Of a stretch of DNA of 64,000 nt, positions 11,061 through 22,413 are shown in pieces (position 1 is the stretch's first letter; every line of letters starts with the position of its first letter). Origin of the DNA: Orobanche coerulescens (taxonomy: Eukaryota > Streptophyta > Magnoliopsida > Lamiales > Orobanchaceae); contig CM065805.1 of NCBI GenBank assembly GCA_033398695.1, positions 168,369,787 through 168,433,786 of the forward strand, written 5' to 3'. Under the pieces are notes generated by a model. That model saw only the letters and a program-made list of their open reading frames with translations. It was not told the DNA's origin and did not search any database. The position numbers and the translations under genes were made by a program.

Positions 11061-12014
11061 TCATTTCATATTACCCCACCAATAACATTGTTTCAAATAT
11101 TTATACATCTTGCTAGACCCCGGGTGAATAGAGTATGGGGTAGCATGAGCCTCTCTCAGAATAAAGTTTCTCAACTCTTCATCTGTTGGTACACATATTC
11201 GATTTCTGAAATGTATCGTTCCATCCTTGTGGATCACAAATCTAGGGTCTTTCCCTTGAGTTACTTCATTCTGAACCCGAGATAAGAATGGGCCTATAAC
11301 CTGCTTTGATCTGATTATATCATCAAGGGACGATGAAATCTCAAGTGTGCAAAGTTGTCCCTGAACACGCTGTAACCAGATTTCAATCTCCGGTCTCATA
11401 ATATCTAACTGCAATTCTCTTTGAGCTATCAAATGGCTAAGCATTTGCTCCTGTATCGTCTTGCGACTTAAGGCATCGACAACAACATTTGCCATCCCCG
11501 GATGGTATAGAATCTTAATGTCATAGTCCTTAATCAGCTCTAGCCACCTTCTCTCTCTCATGTTCAACTCCTTCTGAGTAAAGATATACTTCAGACTCTT
11601 ATGATCAATAAAAATCTGACAGGTGACTCCATATAAGTAGTGGCGCCAAATCTTCAAAGCAAACACCACGGCTGCTAGTTCCAACTCATGGGTTGGATAG
11701 TTAACTTCATAGGGTCGCAACTGTCTCGATGCATAGGCAATCACTTTCCTATTCTGCATTAATACACATACAAGGCCCTATCTTGACACATCACTATATA
11801 CCACGAATCCTTCGGTCCCTTGAGGTAGGACCAAGACGGGTGCTGAAATTAATCGACTTTTGAGCTCGTCAAAGCTTTGTTGGCATGCCTCTGACCATGT
11901 ATACTTCTTATCCTTCCTCAACAGATTAGTCAGTGGTTGAGCAATCTTGGAAAAGCCTACCACAAACCGTCTGTTATAACCTGCCAAACCGAGGAAACTA
12001 CGAACTTCCTTCAC
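11061..12014 (-). pseudogene. Element C RNase H and integrase zinc-binding region
   Basis: 11778-12014 encodes the [16 protein letters not shown] connection segment that follows reverse transcriptase. 11061-11759 encodes RNase H ([31 protein letters not shown]) and runs to [19 protein letters not shown], the start of the integrase HHCC domain. A stop at 11775-11777 splits the two parts. RNase H degrades the RNA strand of the cDNA hybrid. Confidence 0.8.
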
Positions 12015-12039
12015 ATTCTTCGGAGGTAACCAATCCTAG

Positions 12040-12707
12040 ATAGCCTCTATCTTTTGTGGGTCCACACTAACCCCATCAACGGATATCACATGCCCAAGAA
12101 AAGTAACTTTAGACATCCAGAACTCGCATTTAGAAAATTTTCCATAGAGTTGTTCTCATCTCAGCGCACCGAGAATCTGGCGAAGATGATACTCGTGTTC
12201 TTCATGGTCATGGGAGTAAATCAAGATGTCCTAGATGAAAACAACCACAAAATGATCCAGAAAGTCAATGAAAACTCAATTCATCAATTCCATGAACACC
12301 TACAATGCGTTAGTCAGTCCAAACAGCATCACCACGAACTCATAATGCCCATAATGCATACGAAAGGTTGTCTTTGAAATATCGGACTCTCGAATCCTCA
12401 ACTGATGATAACCGGATCTTAAGTAGATCTTGGAAAATATAGCATTGCCTTGGATTTGATCCAACAAATCATCAATACGGGGCAACAGATATTTATTCTT
12501 GATTGTTATCCTGTTCAATTCTCAGTAATCAATACATAAATGCAAGGATCCGTCTTTCTTTCGCACGAATAATATTAGCGCTCCCCATGGGGACGCATTA
12601 GTTCGAACATAACCGTTTTCAGTCAAATCCTCGATCTGACTCTTCAACTCTTGCATATCAGTTGGAGCCATGCGATACGGTGCTTTGGAAAGCGGGGACC
12701 TACTTGG
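12040..12707 (-). pseudogene. Element C reverse transcriptase, catalytically dead
   Basis: The segment [18 protein letters not shown] to [15 protein letters not shown] is clear at 12300-12518. Two catalytic positions are lost: the Asp of [12 protein letters not shown] is Tyr (codon at 12423-12425), and the first Asp of the FIDD box is a stop (12231-12233). More stops and frame changes flank this block. It is clearly homologous to 21700-22230 of element A. Confidence 0.85.
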
Positions 12708-13259
12708 CTATACTTCAATGGTAAACTCTACCTCACGATTTGGAGGCAAGCCTAACAACTCGTCTGGAAAGACATCTGGGTAGTCTCGGAACACCAGAAT
12801 ATCAGCCAATTCAGTTGGTCGTTCCATTGTCTTGGTCATGTAGTACCAATAACCAACACACCCCTGATTAAGCAGTTTCACTGCTTTCATTGTGCTGATA
12901 ACCCTCCTGGAGCGGCTGGGATTATCACCCTGGAAAGTGCACTCGAAACCATCGTCAGAAGTGACGGTCACCATCCGCTTGCGGATGCTAAGTATGGCAT
13001 CATGACGATCCATCCAATCGATACCCAAGATCACATCATCTTTAGGTAAACCAACCACAATCAAGTCTGACGACCACTCACGGTCATTCATACGAATCGA
13101 ACAGTTATGTACTTCACAATTTCCCACCATTCTTCTACCGTAGGGTAGATCAATCACATAAGGTTCACAATCAATAACATGATCTAATTGCAAATGACTC
13201 AAACAAGAAGCAGATAAAAAGGAGTGTGAAGCACCAGTATCAAAATGAACACATACAGG
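12708..13259 (-). pseudogene. Element C aspartic protease
   Basis: The active-site motif DTGASHSFL is readable at about 13226-13250, just after a stop at 13260-13262 that separates it from gag. The rest (LGIDWMDRHDAIL and the domain end at 12708) is open. Retropepsin-type proteases cut Gag-Pol into working parts. Unlike element A, the active-site triplet is intact here. Confidence 0.8.
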
Positions 13260-13261
13260 CT

Positions 13262-14597
13262 AAGAGTGGATCTCGAGTGTACCTGCGATCATGCTAGCTT
13301 TGGGATCGTCAGCCTTTTTCATCTCGTAGATTCTTGGTTTTGCAGCCCCGGTACCAGCTGCTCTAGCTCGACTTCCACGGCCCATCCCTCTGTTTGCCCC
13401 GGTGGTTTGATGGGAGGCAGACGGAGGTGCCCGATCATGAACTGAAGACTGAACTGGAGCATGAGAGGCTACTGGTGTACTTCCCGGCCCACCTCTGCAA
13501 AAACGAGCACGATGTCCAGTAATCCCACAAGTATGACATGCAACGGTCGGCTTCGGACATTTGGAGCTGACGTGCCCCTGATCTCCATAGTTAAAACACA
13601 CAATAGACGAGTTGGATGCTCGAGAATGTCATCCTATTGGTTTTGGCACCATAGGTGACAGCTCAGAAAAAGTTGGTACAGATTGGTGTTTCTTGAACAT
13701 TCCCCGATTACTGCAGCCTCGGTCTGGTTCCTGGATCTTTTATTGTTGGACTGTGGTTGCTTTTTGGAAATCTCCTTCGCAGTAAGTTCATATTCCAGAT
13801 ATTTCTCGATGAACTCTGGTCGATTCGTGCAGTGGTGATTAAATAGCTGCATCCTCATCCGGGGTTTTAGCCTTTTGAGAAAATACTTGATCTTATCCGT
13901 TTCTATCTGAATAATCGCCATAGTGAATGGAAGAAGTGCTTGAAATTTTTCAGCAATCGATAACACATCATCATCCTCCGAGGGGTCTGGGTTCATCAAT
14001 TCTGACGGCTTGGCCTCACGAAGTGGACCTGGATAATAACGATCCAGCATGTGGTTCTTGAATTCCTCCCAAGTGCATGCACCATCAGCTGATCTCACTG
14101 AAAGCCACCAAGTGTGGGTGCCCTTGCTAAGGTAATAAATTGCCACAGAGACGCGGTTCTCTTCCGGACATTCTACCATCTCAAACAAATTCTCGAAGTG
14201 CTCGATCCAGTGTACAATATCCGTAGGCTCAGAGGAGCCTTTAAAAGTCGGAGGCCGCTGATGAGAGATGTCTCTAATGATCCGACTCACGGGTCCGCCG
14301 TGCACAGGAGGTGGTGGATGAGGTACCTATTGCTGGCCAGTAGTAGTTCTCTGCATAGCTTCCATCAATTGACCCATCTGGGTCATCTGGGCCATCATGC
14401 CCTGCATAACAATATACGGGTCTACGCGCTCGCCCTCGTGTCGCTCGGTGTGGTGTGATCGATTCTCAATAGGTGAATCACTACCCGCTGAGCTCTATTC
14501 TATATTCGAACATGCATTGGCGCGTGGTCTCGGGATTCGGCCCCTTCCACAGCCTCGACCCCCTCTACCACGGCCCCTCAAATTCTTTCCATACTGA
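13262..14597 (-). pseudogene. Element C gag (capsid and nucleocapsid)
   Basis: The capsid core is open over 13634-14305 (SEPTDIVHWIEHFENLFEM). Upstream, an Arg/Gly-rich N-terminus and a Met/Gln-rich segment can be read to about 14597, with stops near 14330 and 14500. The nucleocapsid is in another open stretch, 13260-13601, with two zinc knuckles. The first has lost a metal ligand (CFNYGDQGHVSSKC in place of CFNCG...); the second, CHTCGITGHRARFC, is intact. Gag packages the RNA; this copy is inactive. Confidence 0.8.
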
Positions 14598-15035
14598 AAG
14601 AATCAAACAATGATCCTAAGCACAGTTTATGATCGTCTTTATGACCGATCAAAATTCATGCTAAGCTAATAGGAACAATGAAACTACTTATTCAAGGAAA
14701 CAGTTCATAATGAATTATCGGCACCGCAACCACCACATAAAATATCACATCAACATCAAGTCGAAACAAATTCAATAACATAATCAATTTAGAATTTTCC
14801 TTGGAAAATCAAATAGATAAATTCCGCCACGATTCTTGAAATATCAAGATCAACAAAGAGGTCAATTCCGTCATCAATATCATGCCAATAATTAAATCAT
14901 GGCTCATAAAGAACATACCGTATTTGGCTCATAGGGTCAGACACTTGCACAGGTCACACGTGACGTGAAGGTTTCTTGATACTACTTCACTTCACAATGA
15001 CTCATAAAGAGAAAAGACTCTCTGATACCATCTTC
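14598..15035 (-). other. Element C 5' untranslated leader with primer binding site
   Basis: This lies between the 5' LTR and gag. The primer site on the minus strand, TGGTATCAGAG, is at 15020-15030, five bases after the LTR end. The rest is AT-rich with nothing recognisable. Confidence 0.75.
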
Positions 15036-16774
15036 TGTAACACCCTGAATACGGCAGCCATTACAGTGCAGTGGACTCCACTCTGGGACTCACCAGGCGA
15101 TACCAATACACAAATTAAACATAACATTATCGTGATACAATAATCATTACCCCGATTAGGAGCCTCCAAATAGTACGGCTATTAGCCTCAGAATACACAG
15201 GACCCAAATATTAGTATAAACCATATGAAGATGGAATATACCTAAAATAATAGTACAATCGACAATAGTTCAGATGAGGCAGAAAATAACATTACACGAT
15301 TTAAGCATAACCGTACAACAAAAGACTTGGGGGCCCCAAACTAGTATCCTTCAAACCCTTCACCGTCACCGTGCTCTTCCCGTGCCCTGCCTTTGCCTCG
15401 ACCTAAAATTTAACATATGTATTTCGCCCAAACCACAGGGTCAGATATACATGATAATAGTTTTCAAGACATTATATATATAATATATATATATATATAT
15501 GTATATATAGGATCTCAAGAAAACAACCTGACTATTGCACATACCTCTCAGGCGTATGAACAACTAGTAACAAACCGTCGGACATACCCAATCATACATG
15601 GAATATTAACGACCAATCAACATGGCTCAAGACGGACATCACAGTACGCCCGATCCGGAAATGTATCCGTGCACATGTCTACCCCGTATACGGGATGCAG
15701 AATATACGTGAGACAATGTACCTAATTAGCCTCATGAGTCTAATAAGGAAACATCAACGTATGACCATATGTGCCTGGCTAAAAATCCTACACATAACCA
15801 ATCGGCACGCAGATATGATACCAGATATGTCACGATAGAACATGACAACGAAACTCAATAAATCACACATTCCATCAAGAATCGAGAAACTCACCGAAGT
15901 GACAAAATGATCAATGAGACCAACGATACAAAAGTGATGAACTTGGGAATACAATCCCACAATGAAACAACAATATGATCAACAACAAAGTCACATTACA
16001 AATCATAGATTCATAAAACATTTCATATACACGAAATGTATAACGTTCACAAGAATTCAATCATCATTATAACCAAGCAAGATAACTTGCCTCAATTCCG
16101 TAGACGAAAGATAGTCCTTCTCCAAATGATCGAACGGATGGTATCCTCGACTAATACTCACTCGAACAAGCAACCTTGAATGAAACGCAATTCATTCAAT
16201 AATACGTTCACACAATATTGATATCAATTCGTAGGAAACGACACCCGAAACCTACCCGAATAATTCATTCCATCCCAATGTACATTCTTCCGACTATCGA
16301 TGAATTCCAATACATCCAATTCATCCACAACCAGTTTATCATATCAAAATGTCCTTTTAATACTCTCGTTATCACTATGAACAAGCTTATGCATTAAACA
16401 TCTTCAATTCACCTTTAATAATCGGATTGACCAAGTTCTTAATGTTCTTCTGCATCTACCTCATCTATTACACAAGGATTTATCATCAATAATCGCTGAA
16501 ATCTCCCTAAGAACATTATCAGCCTATGAATATGGCGATTAATACATTCTTAAGTCATCAAAGCATCCGATTAACTTGAATATAAAAAGGTTACATTTAT
16601 GTTCTTCAAAATCCATTATTATCTCCTAAAGAATTTGTTAAGCCATATAAAAAAGATAGTTATAGCATTTAGGGTTTCTGAATCATAAGAACATCATCCT
16701 AACCTTCATCATTCATCAATTCATTCCCAAGACATTGGTTAAAACCTAACATAATGTTCTAACACATCCTATGC
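15036..16774 (-). repeat. 5' LTR of element C, lacking its upstream part
   Basis: The minus-strand terminus is at 15036, matching 45217 of the solo LTR. Homology to 7396-8835 ends abruptly near 16774, where copia sequence begins. About 1 kb of the LTR, including the palindrome array and TATA box, is missing. A TA-rich microsatellite at 15472-15509 is absent from the 3' LTR copy. Confidence 0.8.
15472..15509. repeat. (TA)n microsatellite in C 5' LTR
   Basis: A roughly 38-bp TA-rich run; the matching place in the other LTR (about 7540-7565) is not expanded. Confidence 0.8.
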
Positions 16775-17146
16775 TATTTAAATTTGCTCTTTTCTTATTG
16801 CCTGTCGCCCAGTGTTCTCCCCGCTTCTCCAACATCTCTGCAAAGCCCTATACTTATACTTTTGGGGCTGTATTGACTTTACAAAATCTTGGTAGTTCTT
16901 TCCTGTATTATAAATTATTTCCTTGTGCATGAAAGCTAGGTGAGCTTCCATTCTTATCCTCCAGCTATCAAACTCATCATTGGAGAACATAATAACCTTA
17001 TTAATCATAGAGGGTGTTCATAATGAATATATGCATAATTTTAGAAAGATGTAATGTGCACGGTTTCGAAACTTGTGATTTGGAAACCTGTTCAAGTAAA
17101 ATTAAATTGATCGATACTCGGTAGAACCAACCACTTTGATACCACT
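16775..17146 (-). pseudogene. Element D: copia gag fragment and leader
   Basis: The minus-strand frame 16778-17008 starts MINKVIMFSNDEFDSWRIRM and contains FDSWRIRMEAHLAFMHKE, the N-terminal Gag signature of Ty1/copia (Sirevirus-like) elements. The frame is cut at 16775, where C LTR sequence abuts. Upstream on the minus strand the primer site TGGTATCAAAGTGG (complement at 17131-17144) sits next to an LTR end at 17147. Only this first part of Gag is present. Confidence 0.7.
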
Positions 17147-17296
17147 TGTTGGTCAAAATATACTCAAGGAATATCCTAGAGGGGGTGAATAAGATATACA
17201 GAACTTCTAAAATTTAAAGCCTTATGGAAGACTTAGTCTTGCTATCGGTGTCAAACGACAAAGTAACAGCAAGAGCATTGCTGTCGAGTAGGTTGG
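17147..17296 (-). repeat. LTR of copia element D, part 1 (split by element A)
   Basis: On the minus strand the LTR ends ...CCAACA at 17147 next to the primer site. It contains the CTAGAGGGGGTGAATA block at about 17168, similar to CTGGAGGGGGAGTGAATA in the LTR of element H (about 48313), which supports a shared copia lineage. It resumes at 26905 after element A. Confidence 0.7.
17291..17296 (+). repeat. Target site duplication of element A (left)
   Basis: GGTTGG here matches GGTTGG at 26905-26910. Six bases match; if the G after the LTR belongs to the element, it is the usual 5 bp GTTGG. Confidence 0.8.
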
Positions 17297-17434
17297 TGTA
17301 ATACCCGAGATTTCTGACTTGTGATATTGTAATCGTTGTACTTGATCTGAGTATTATTCTCCGTATTTTATAATCCGATGTTGTCGAGCGTATGATTTCA
17401 TGTATGTGATTTGCAATTTGTAATTCTGCGCATG

Positions 17435-17730
17435 TAGCGCATGCTATCGGCTATGTGTAGCGTGCGCTAACGTGGATTCATAGCGCACGCTACAGAGGGT
17501 CATTAGCGCACGCTATGCGTGGTCAATTTGATTGAGACGTGCGGTAGGTGAGATCTGGCCGGGGGACCCCTGTCGGATCGTGTCGGGATGTACCTGGACG
17601 GCTTTCGGGAAAAGCCGAGTCAACGCCTTAGCGCACGCTACAGGTATGTGCATAGCGCGTGCTAAGTGCTGAGTACAGTTAAGTCAGTGAGTCGTTAGCG
17701 CACGCTACGAGCAGGGTCTAGCGCGCGCTA
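17435..17730. promoter_or_regulatory. Palindrome array 1 in A 5' LTR (upstream of TATA)
   Basis: Eight 12-bp copies of TAGCGYRYGCTA start at 17435, 17458, 17481, 17504, 17629, 17653, 17696 and 17719. The first four are exactly 23 bp apart, as is the last pair; 17629-17653 is 24. Spacers differ. The copy next to the TATA box, TAGCGCGCGCTA, is a perfect palindrome. The 3' LTR has the same array at 24689-24984. Confidence 0.85.
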
Positions 17731-17742
17731 ATAGCCATTTCT

Positions 17743-17750
17743 TATAAATA
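17743..17750 (+). promoter_or_regulatory. TATA box of A 5' LTR
   Basis: TATAAATA sits 12 bp downstream of the last palindrome. Transcription of the element should start about 30 bp further on, near 17775-17785. Confidence 0.75.
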
Positions 17751-18425
17751 GGACAGCATCCTATTCGTGATTTCAGTTCTTTCTTCTCCCATTACCTGAA
17801 TTCTTACACTTAGAACATAACTTCCTTCATCCTAAACACTTCATATCAACATCCTAGTTCGTGATTGAAGATCGTATATCATTGGAGATTGGTGTTCAAT
17901 CTTTCGGTGTTGGATTGCTTCAATTTCCTCCGTGTTCTTCACTACCTTGAGGTAGGTGATTCTTCACCAATACTAGTAGTGTTCTATAGGATGTTGATCA
18001 TGTTCATCTAGTCAGTTAGATTCGTTATTAGTCGTACATCATGTGTTAGAATGATAGTTTCGACGTTTCGACACTTATTCATCGTATGATCCATTGAACC
18101 TTTTTGTATGTGGATTCCTAAGCATTTTATATATCTTCAAAACCAATCGACCAGTATATGAAGATTACCTAGTTCGTATGTTTTACGTAAGGAATCATAT
18201 GTTTGGGACTTGGAATAATCGGAACTTGGAATACTTCTTAAAGATTGAAGATGAGATATGATGTTGAGATGATTATCCATATAATTGTACCTCATGATCA
18301 TGGAACTTTCACAAACCTTATTAGCATGACATGCTTGAGGATGACTTGTTGTAGCAACATAGAATTCATGATTTCACCACCTTTCAGCCCAGTTTTTCCG
18401 TTAGCAGTATTCTGCCATGCAAGGT

Positions 18426-18616
18426 TAGCGCACGCTAACATATGTGAGTTAACGTGCGCTATCGGGGTTCAGTTAACGCACAATACGTACGTAGCGTGCG
18501 TTATGTATCAGCCGATTCAAACTGTCAGTTCGTGGCTAGCGCACGCTAGTCTTACACGATAGCGTACGCTAATAGCGAGCTTAGCGCACGTTACGTAGGA
18601 TACGTAGCGCACGCTA
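18426..18616. promoter_or_regulatory. Palindrome array 2 in A 5' LTR (downstream of TATA)
   Basis: Copies start at 18426, 18450, 18474, 18492, 18537, 18560, 18582 and 18605, with steps mostly 22-24 bp. They lie about 680-870 bp downstream of the TATA box, so they would be transcribed. The equivalent in the 3' LTR is 25680-25871. Confidence 0.8.
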
Positions 18617-18984
18617 AGCGATCCAGATTGTTTATTTTGAACTTTTGGGCCGTAGAACGAATTGTTAGGCCATCGTTCGACTTGAGATGATTTGTATATC
18701 ATTCCTTTTGTTAAGGTTCGAGCTTGTTACGTTGATCGAAGGAGGTGGCCTTCGAGTGTGTTGAGATCATCGAGGTGTTTCGTCCTTGCCATTTTCGAGG
18801 CAAGTATCATATGTCGAGTTCGATTTATATTGAAACTTTGATCATGCTTGTGGTTTTGTTCATATTGTTGAATATGAAATGTATTTCTGAAAATTCTCGT
18901 GATATTCGTTGATATTTGTTCGTATTGATGAACATATTGAAATGCATATGTGTATGCATAGTTGATTGATTTATGGTATAAATG

Positions 18985-19165
18985 ATCCGAGGGGATCATG
19001 AGGATCTATGCTGAGGGCGCTGGATCGAATGTCCACCATGCGTTGGTCCGACGGGATCATCATGGGGATCTATGCTGAGGGCGCTGGATCATTGGACGGG
19101 TTTTCCACCATGCGTTGGTCCGACGGGATCATCATGGGGATCTATACCAAGGGCGCTGGATCGCT
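18985..19165 (+). repeat. Tandem repeats in A 5' LTR
   Basis: Three imperfect units share GGCGCTGGATC (at 19016, 19080 and 19152), the first two followed by CCACCATGCGTTGGTCCGAC. Spacing is 64 and 72 bp. The block recurs in the 3' LTR at about 26240-26420. Confidence 0.85.
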
Positions 19166-19302
19166 GGATTACCCTGTGTTGTGTTGATGGAATCGTGAGG
19201 ATTCGCATCGTTGGATTCCGGTGGCGGAAGTCCGTTTTGCATGTTCTATGATGCATTGATGATTTATTGTATGATGATACTTGTACTAGCATTGTTTTGC
19301 TA

Positions 19303-19316
19303 ACCCCTTCGGAGGT
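19303..19316 (+). other. UUCG-loop hairpin in A 5' LTR (one mismatch)
   Basis: ACCCC-TTCG-GAGGT. The 3' LTR copy at 26562-26575 has the intact stem ACCCC/GGGGT. Confidence 0.55.
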
Positions 19317-19650
19317 GGACATTGTTTTGATGTTCAGGTAGCCGAGGAGCGGGGAGGCAACCACAGTACCGACAGGACGATGAAATGGCTCAGTGATGTG
19401 GTTGATGTTATTGTTATTATGAATTGTCTTCTTGGTTCGTTTAGTACTCGAGTACGTCGGTTTTAATAAGGTCATTTCGATATGGTTGTATAAGTTAACT
19501 CATCTGATCGGTTGAATCAAATCTGTATTTGAACTTCAGTTGTTCGATTGAATTATTTTTACACTTCTTTTAAAATTAGCCTTGTAAATCCTTATCTAAA
19601 GGGTTTACGGCGTTGTAATTATTCCGAATATCTCGGGGTGTTACAGAATA

Positions 19651-19662
19651 TGGTATTGGAGC
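19651..19662 (+). other. Primer binding site of element A
   Basis: TGGTATTGGAGC lies five bases after the LTR. It differs from the common tRNA-iMet site TGGTATCAGAGC at two adjacent positions. Confidence 0.75.
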
Positions 19663-19881
19663 TAAGATTCATGGATATCTTGGCAGTCGGGTTAGTTGGG
19701 TCTGTTTACGTTATTTGATTATTGGTCGTTCGTAACATCACTGCTGAGCCAGCATCGTCGTGTGGACCGTGGTTGTAAGTTTCCTAATCTCGAATACTAC
19801 CGTTTAATTCATGTCTTGTAAACATTGATGGATGTACTTTGAGAAAGTTTGCCCTGGATATTGAGTATTTATGTTTACAGT

Positions 19882-21036
19882 ATGTTGAGAGGCGGTCGTG
19901 GACGCGGACGCGGTCGTGGACGCGGACGTGGAAATGCGAGGCAAGAAGAGTCGGTATCTACCCCAGAGATAACCGCTAGTCGAACGGATTCCCATTCCGG
20001 GGGACAACAGGGATCGGCAAATAATAATGCAGATCCTAACGTGCCGGGAGTGCTTCAGCAGGTGGTTGCCCAGATAAACCAGTTTGCTCAAGTTGTGGAT
20101 CGCATGCAAACGGCGATGGGACAGCAGCATAACGTGGAGAATCGAGGAGATAGATGGCTTACCGAAGTGATTAAATTGCACCCTCCGAAATTTGATGGTT
20201 CTGCCGAGACGCTTTCTTGGGATCACTGGCTGAAGGAATTAGAAAAGATTTTTGCAGGGATTAACTGTCCCAACGATAGGAAGGTTCCGGTCGCCCAGTA
20301 TCTTCTGACCGGGGAGGCTTTCGACTGGTGGGAGGCCATTCGACCGGAGGAGCACAATGTTGACTGGACGGAATTCAAATTGATGATGGAGGTGCAGTAT
20401 TGTCCTCGCCCAGTTAGAGAGGCCCGAGTTCGAGGGTTTTTCTCACCACAGAATTGAGAAGCATCTGTGACGGACGTGATTAAGACTTTTAATCACCAGC
20501 TGACTTATGTGCGCCACTTGGTCAGGACCGAGGCGGAGAAGATTTTCCATTTTGACATGCGAATGAAGCCGGAAATTCAGCAGTATATGTCCGGGTTTGA
20601 ATGTACCACCTTGCGACAGTATCAGGACAAGGCGTTGGCCTATGATATGAAGGAGGCAGCAGTAGAGAAATCGACGGAAGCAAAGAAACAGAAGGTGTCT
20701 GGCAACTTCACGGAGAATAAGAGTAGCGGGCCTCGCAGGGGTCACTCCTCTTTTCATTCATCCAGGAGACCTCCGCATCCTTCTCGAGGTGGAAAGAAGT
20801 TCCGGGAAGCACCAACTGTTTCAGACGCAGGGAAAAAGTGTTATAACTGTGGCAAAGCGGGACATGTTCGACGTGATTGTTTCGCGCCCGCTGTGACCTG
20901 TTTCGAGTGTGGACAGGAAGGACATCGCGTAAAGTTTTGTGGGAATGCGACCCGATCTTTTGGTACTCGCACTCCAGCTCCAGTTCCGAAGGAGACGAGT
21001 GTGAACCAGACGCAGCAGAGTGGATTTCAGCAGTAG
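19882..21036 (+). pseudogene. Element A gag (one premature stop)
   Basis: Gag packages element RNA into particles. I chose the start at 19882 because it opens directly into an Arg-Gly repeat, RGGRGRGRGRGRGRGRG, an RNA-binding type of tail. The capsid core follows (LHPPKFDGSAETLSWDHWLK to about 20450). A TGA at 20455-20457 interrupts it, and the same frame reopens at once to 21033. The C-terminus has two intact zinc knuckles, CYNCGKAGHVRRDC and CFECGQEGHRVKFC, at about 20840-20940. A TAG at 21034-21036 separates gag from protease, again in the same frame. Both stops can be explained by single C-to-T changes (CGA to TGA, CAG to TAG). Confidence 0.88.
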
Positions 21037-22413
21037 AACGTTGGGAAGAGAGAGACATCCAGTGCTGGGTCCGTTCCTCCACGCCTGTACGAAATGAGGA
21101 AATCTGATGATCAGAACACTGCTGTTGCATCAGGTACAATTCAGATCCTTTTGCAACCAGTTAGTGTTTTATTCGATTCCAGAGCTACACATTCTTTTGT
21201 ATCTTTGAACTGTGTTAATCATTTGAAAATCTCGTGCTTGTATAATTGTGAACCTTATGTTGTGGGATTACCGAGCGGAGAGAAAATTGTGGGAACCCTA
21301 GAAGCTAGGGATTTCCCAGTATCTATAGAAGGAAGAGATTGGCCATCGAATCTTATTGTAGTTGACATCTGCGGTGACGATTTAATTCTCGGAGATGATT
21401 GGCTCAACCGTTATGGAGCTGTTCTGAATTACCGAGAGAGAGTCATTTCTATCATTGCTGATGACGGATCTGAACACTTATTCCGAGGATGGAGACCGGG
21501 AAGCTCGGGAAAATTGATCAAAGCAATGAAAGCCGTGAAATTACTGAAGCAGGGATGTCACGGACTTTGGTGCTATGCCATGAGGAAAGAGGAAGGAGTA
21601 GAGCTCTCGTCTATTTCAGTTGTGAATGAGTTCTCAGATATATTTCCTGACGAACTACCTGGGTTACCTCCGCAGAGAGAAGTGAAATTCACTATCGAAT
21701 TAGAGCCTGGAGCAGCTCCTATTTCCAGGGCACCATACCGCATGGCGCCAACCGAGATGTATGAACTCAAGAAGCAACTGGAGAAATTGTTACATAAGGG
21801 CTATATCCAACCTAGTGTTTCTCCTTGGGGAGCGCCCGCTCTCTTTGTCCGGAAGAAAGACGGATCCCTCCGACTGTGTATCGATTACAGGGAGCTCAAC
21901 AAGATGACAATCAAGAATAAGTATCCTATACCTCGGATCGACGACTTATTTGATCAACTGCAAGGGGCAAGGGTATTCTCGAAGATTGACTTGCGATCAG
22001 GATACCACCAGTTGAGAATTAAGGAATCGGATATACCGAAATCTGCTTTCAGATCCCGGTACGGGCATTATGAATTTGTAGTAATGACATTTGGACTTAC
22101 CAATGCTCCTGCGGTATTCATGCAATTGATGAATCGGGTATTCTTGGAATACTTGGATAAATTTGTGGTCGTCTTCATTGACGACATCCTGATATATTCG
22201 AGGGATGCAGAGGAACATGCTGAACATTTACGTGTGGTTTTGAGCACCTTGAGGAAGGAACAACTGTATGCAAAACTTTCAAAATGCGAGTTCTGGCTTA
22301 AGGAAGTAACCTTCCTTGGACATGTGATATCAGCCGACGGAGTTCAGATGGACCCGAAGAAAGTCGAAGCAATCTTAGAATGGGAAGCTCCTAAAAACGT
22401 GAAAGAAGTCTGA
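21037..22413 (+). pseudogene. Element A protease and reverse transcriptase
   Basis: It continues the gag frame. The protease active site reads DSRATHSFV (21175-21201) where the family has DSGAT/DTGAS; the Gly-to-Arg change (codon 21181-21183) should inactivate it. Reverse transcriptase follows from about 21700, with [39 protein letters not shown] and the catalytic FIDDILIYS (22174-22200), all intact. The frame ends at a TGA (22411-22413) inside [15 protein letters not shown], where element C has Arg, consistent with CGA to TGA. Reverse transcriptase copies element RNA into DNA. Confidence 0.9.

Larger units (their letters stand above)
7396..16774 (-). mobile_element. Element C: decayed Ty3 chromovirus (Tekay/Del-like), truncated at both ends
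   Basis: Reading on the minus strand, the order is 5' LTR (15036-16774, upstream part missing), primer site, gag, protease, reverse transcriptase, RNase H, integrase, chromodomain, purine tract, 3' LTR (7396-9863, its end displaced by the insertion of B). Domain order and the C-terminal chromodomain place it in the chromoviruses. Stops and frameshifts occur in every domain. A solo LTR of the same family, in the opposite orientation, is at 38240-45217. Confidence 0.85.
17297..19645 (+). repeat. 5' LTR of element A (2349 bp)
   Basis: It begins TGTAATACCC and ends GGGGTGTTACA. Landmarks are palindrome array 1 (17435-17730), TATA box (17743-17750), palindrome array 2 (18426-18616), tandem repeats (18985-19165) and the UUCG hairpin (19303-19316). 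Confidence 0.95.

Noticed and set aside
17435..17730. Short repeats with unique spacers resembling a CRISPR array
   Set aside because: Repeats are only 12 bp, palindromic and variable, spacers are 9-11 bp, and they sit in retrotransposon promoters of a plant genome without cas genes.
18245..18562. Open frame of 105 codons present in both A LTRs (also 25499-25816)
   Set aside because: It runs through the palindrome array and lies in the LTR; duplication simply follows from LTR identity.
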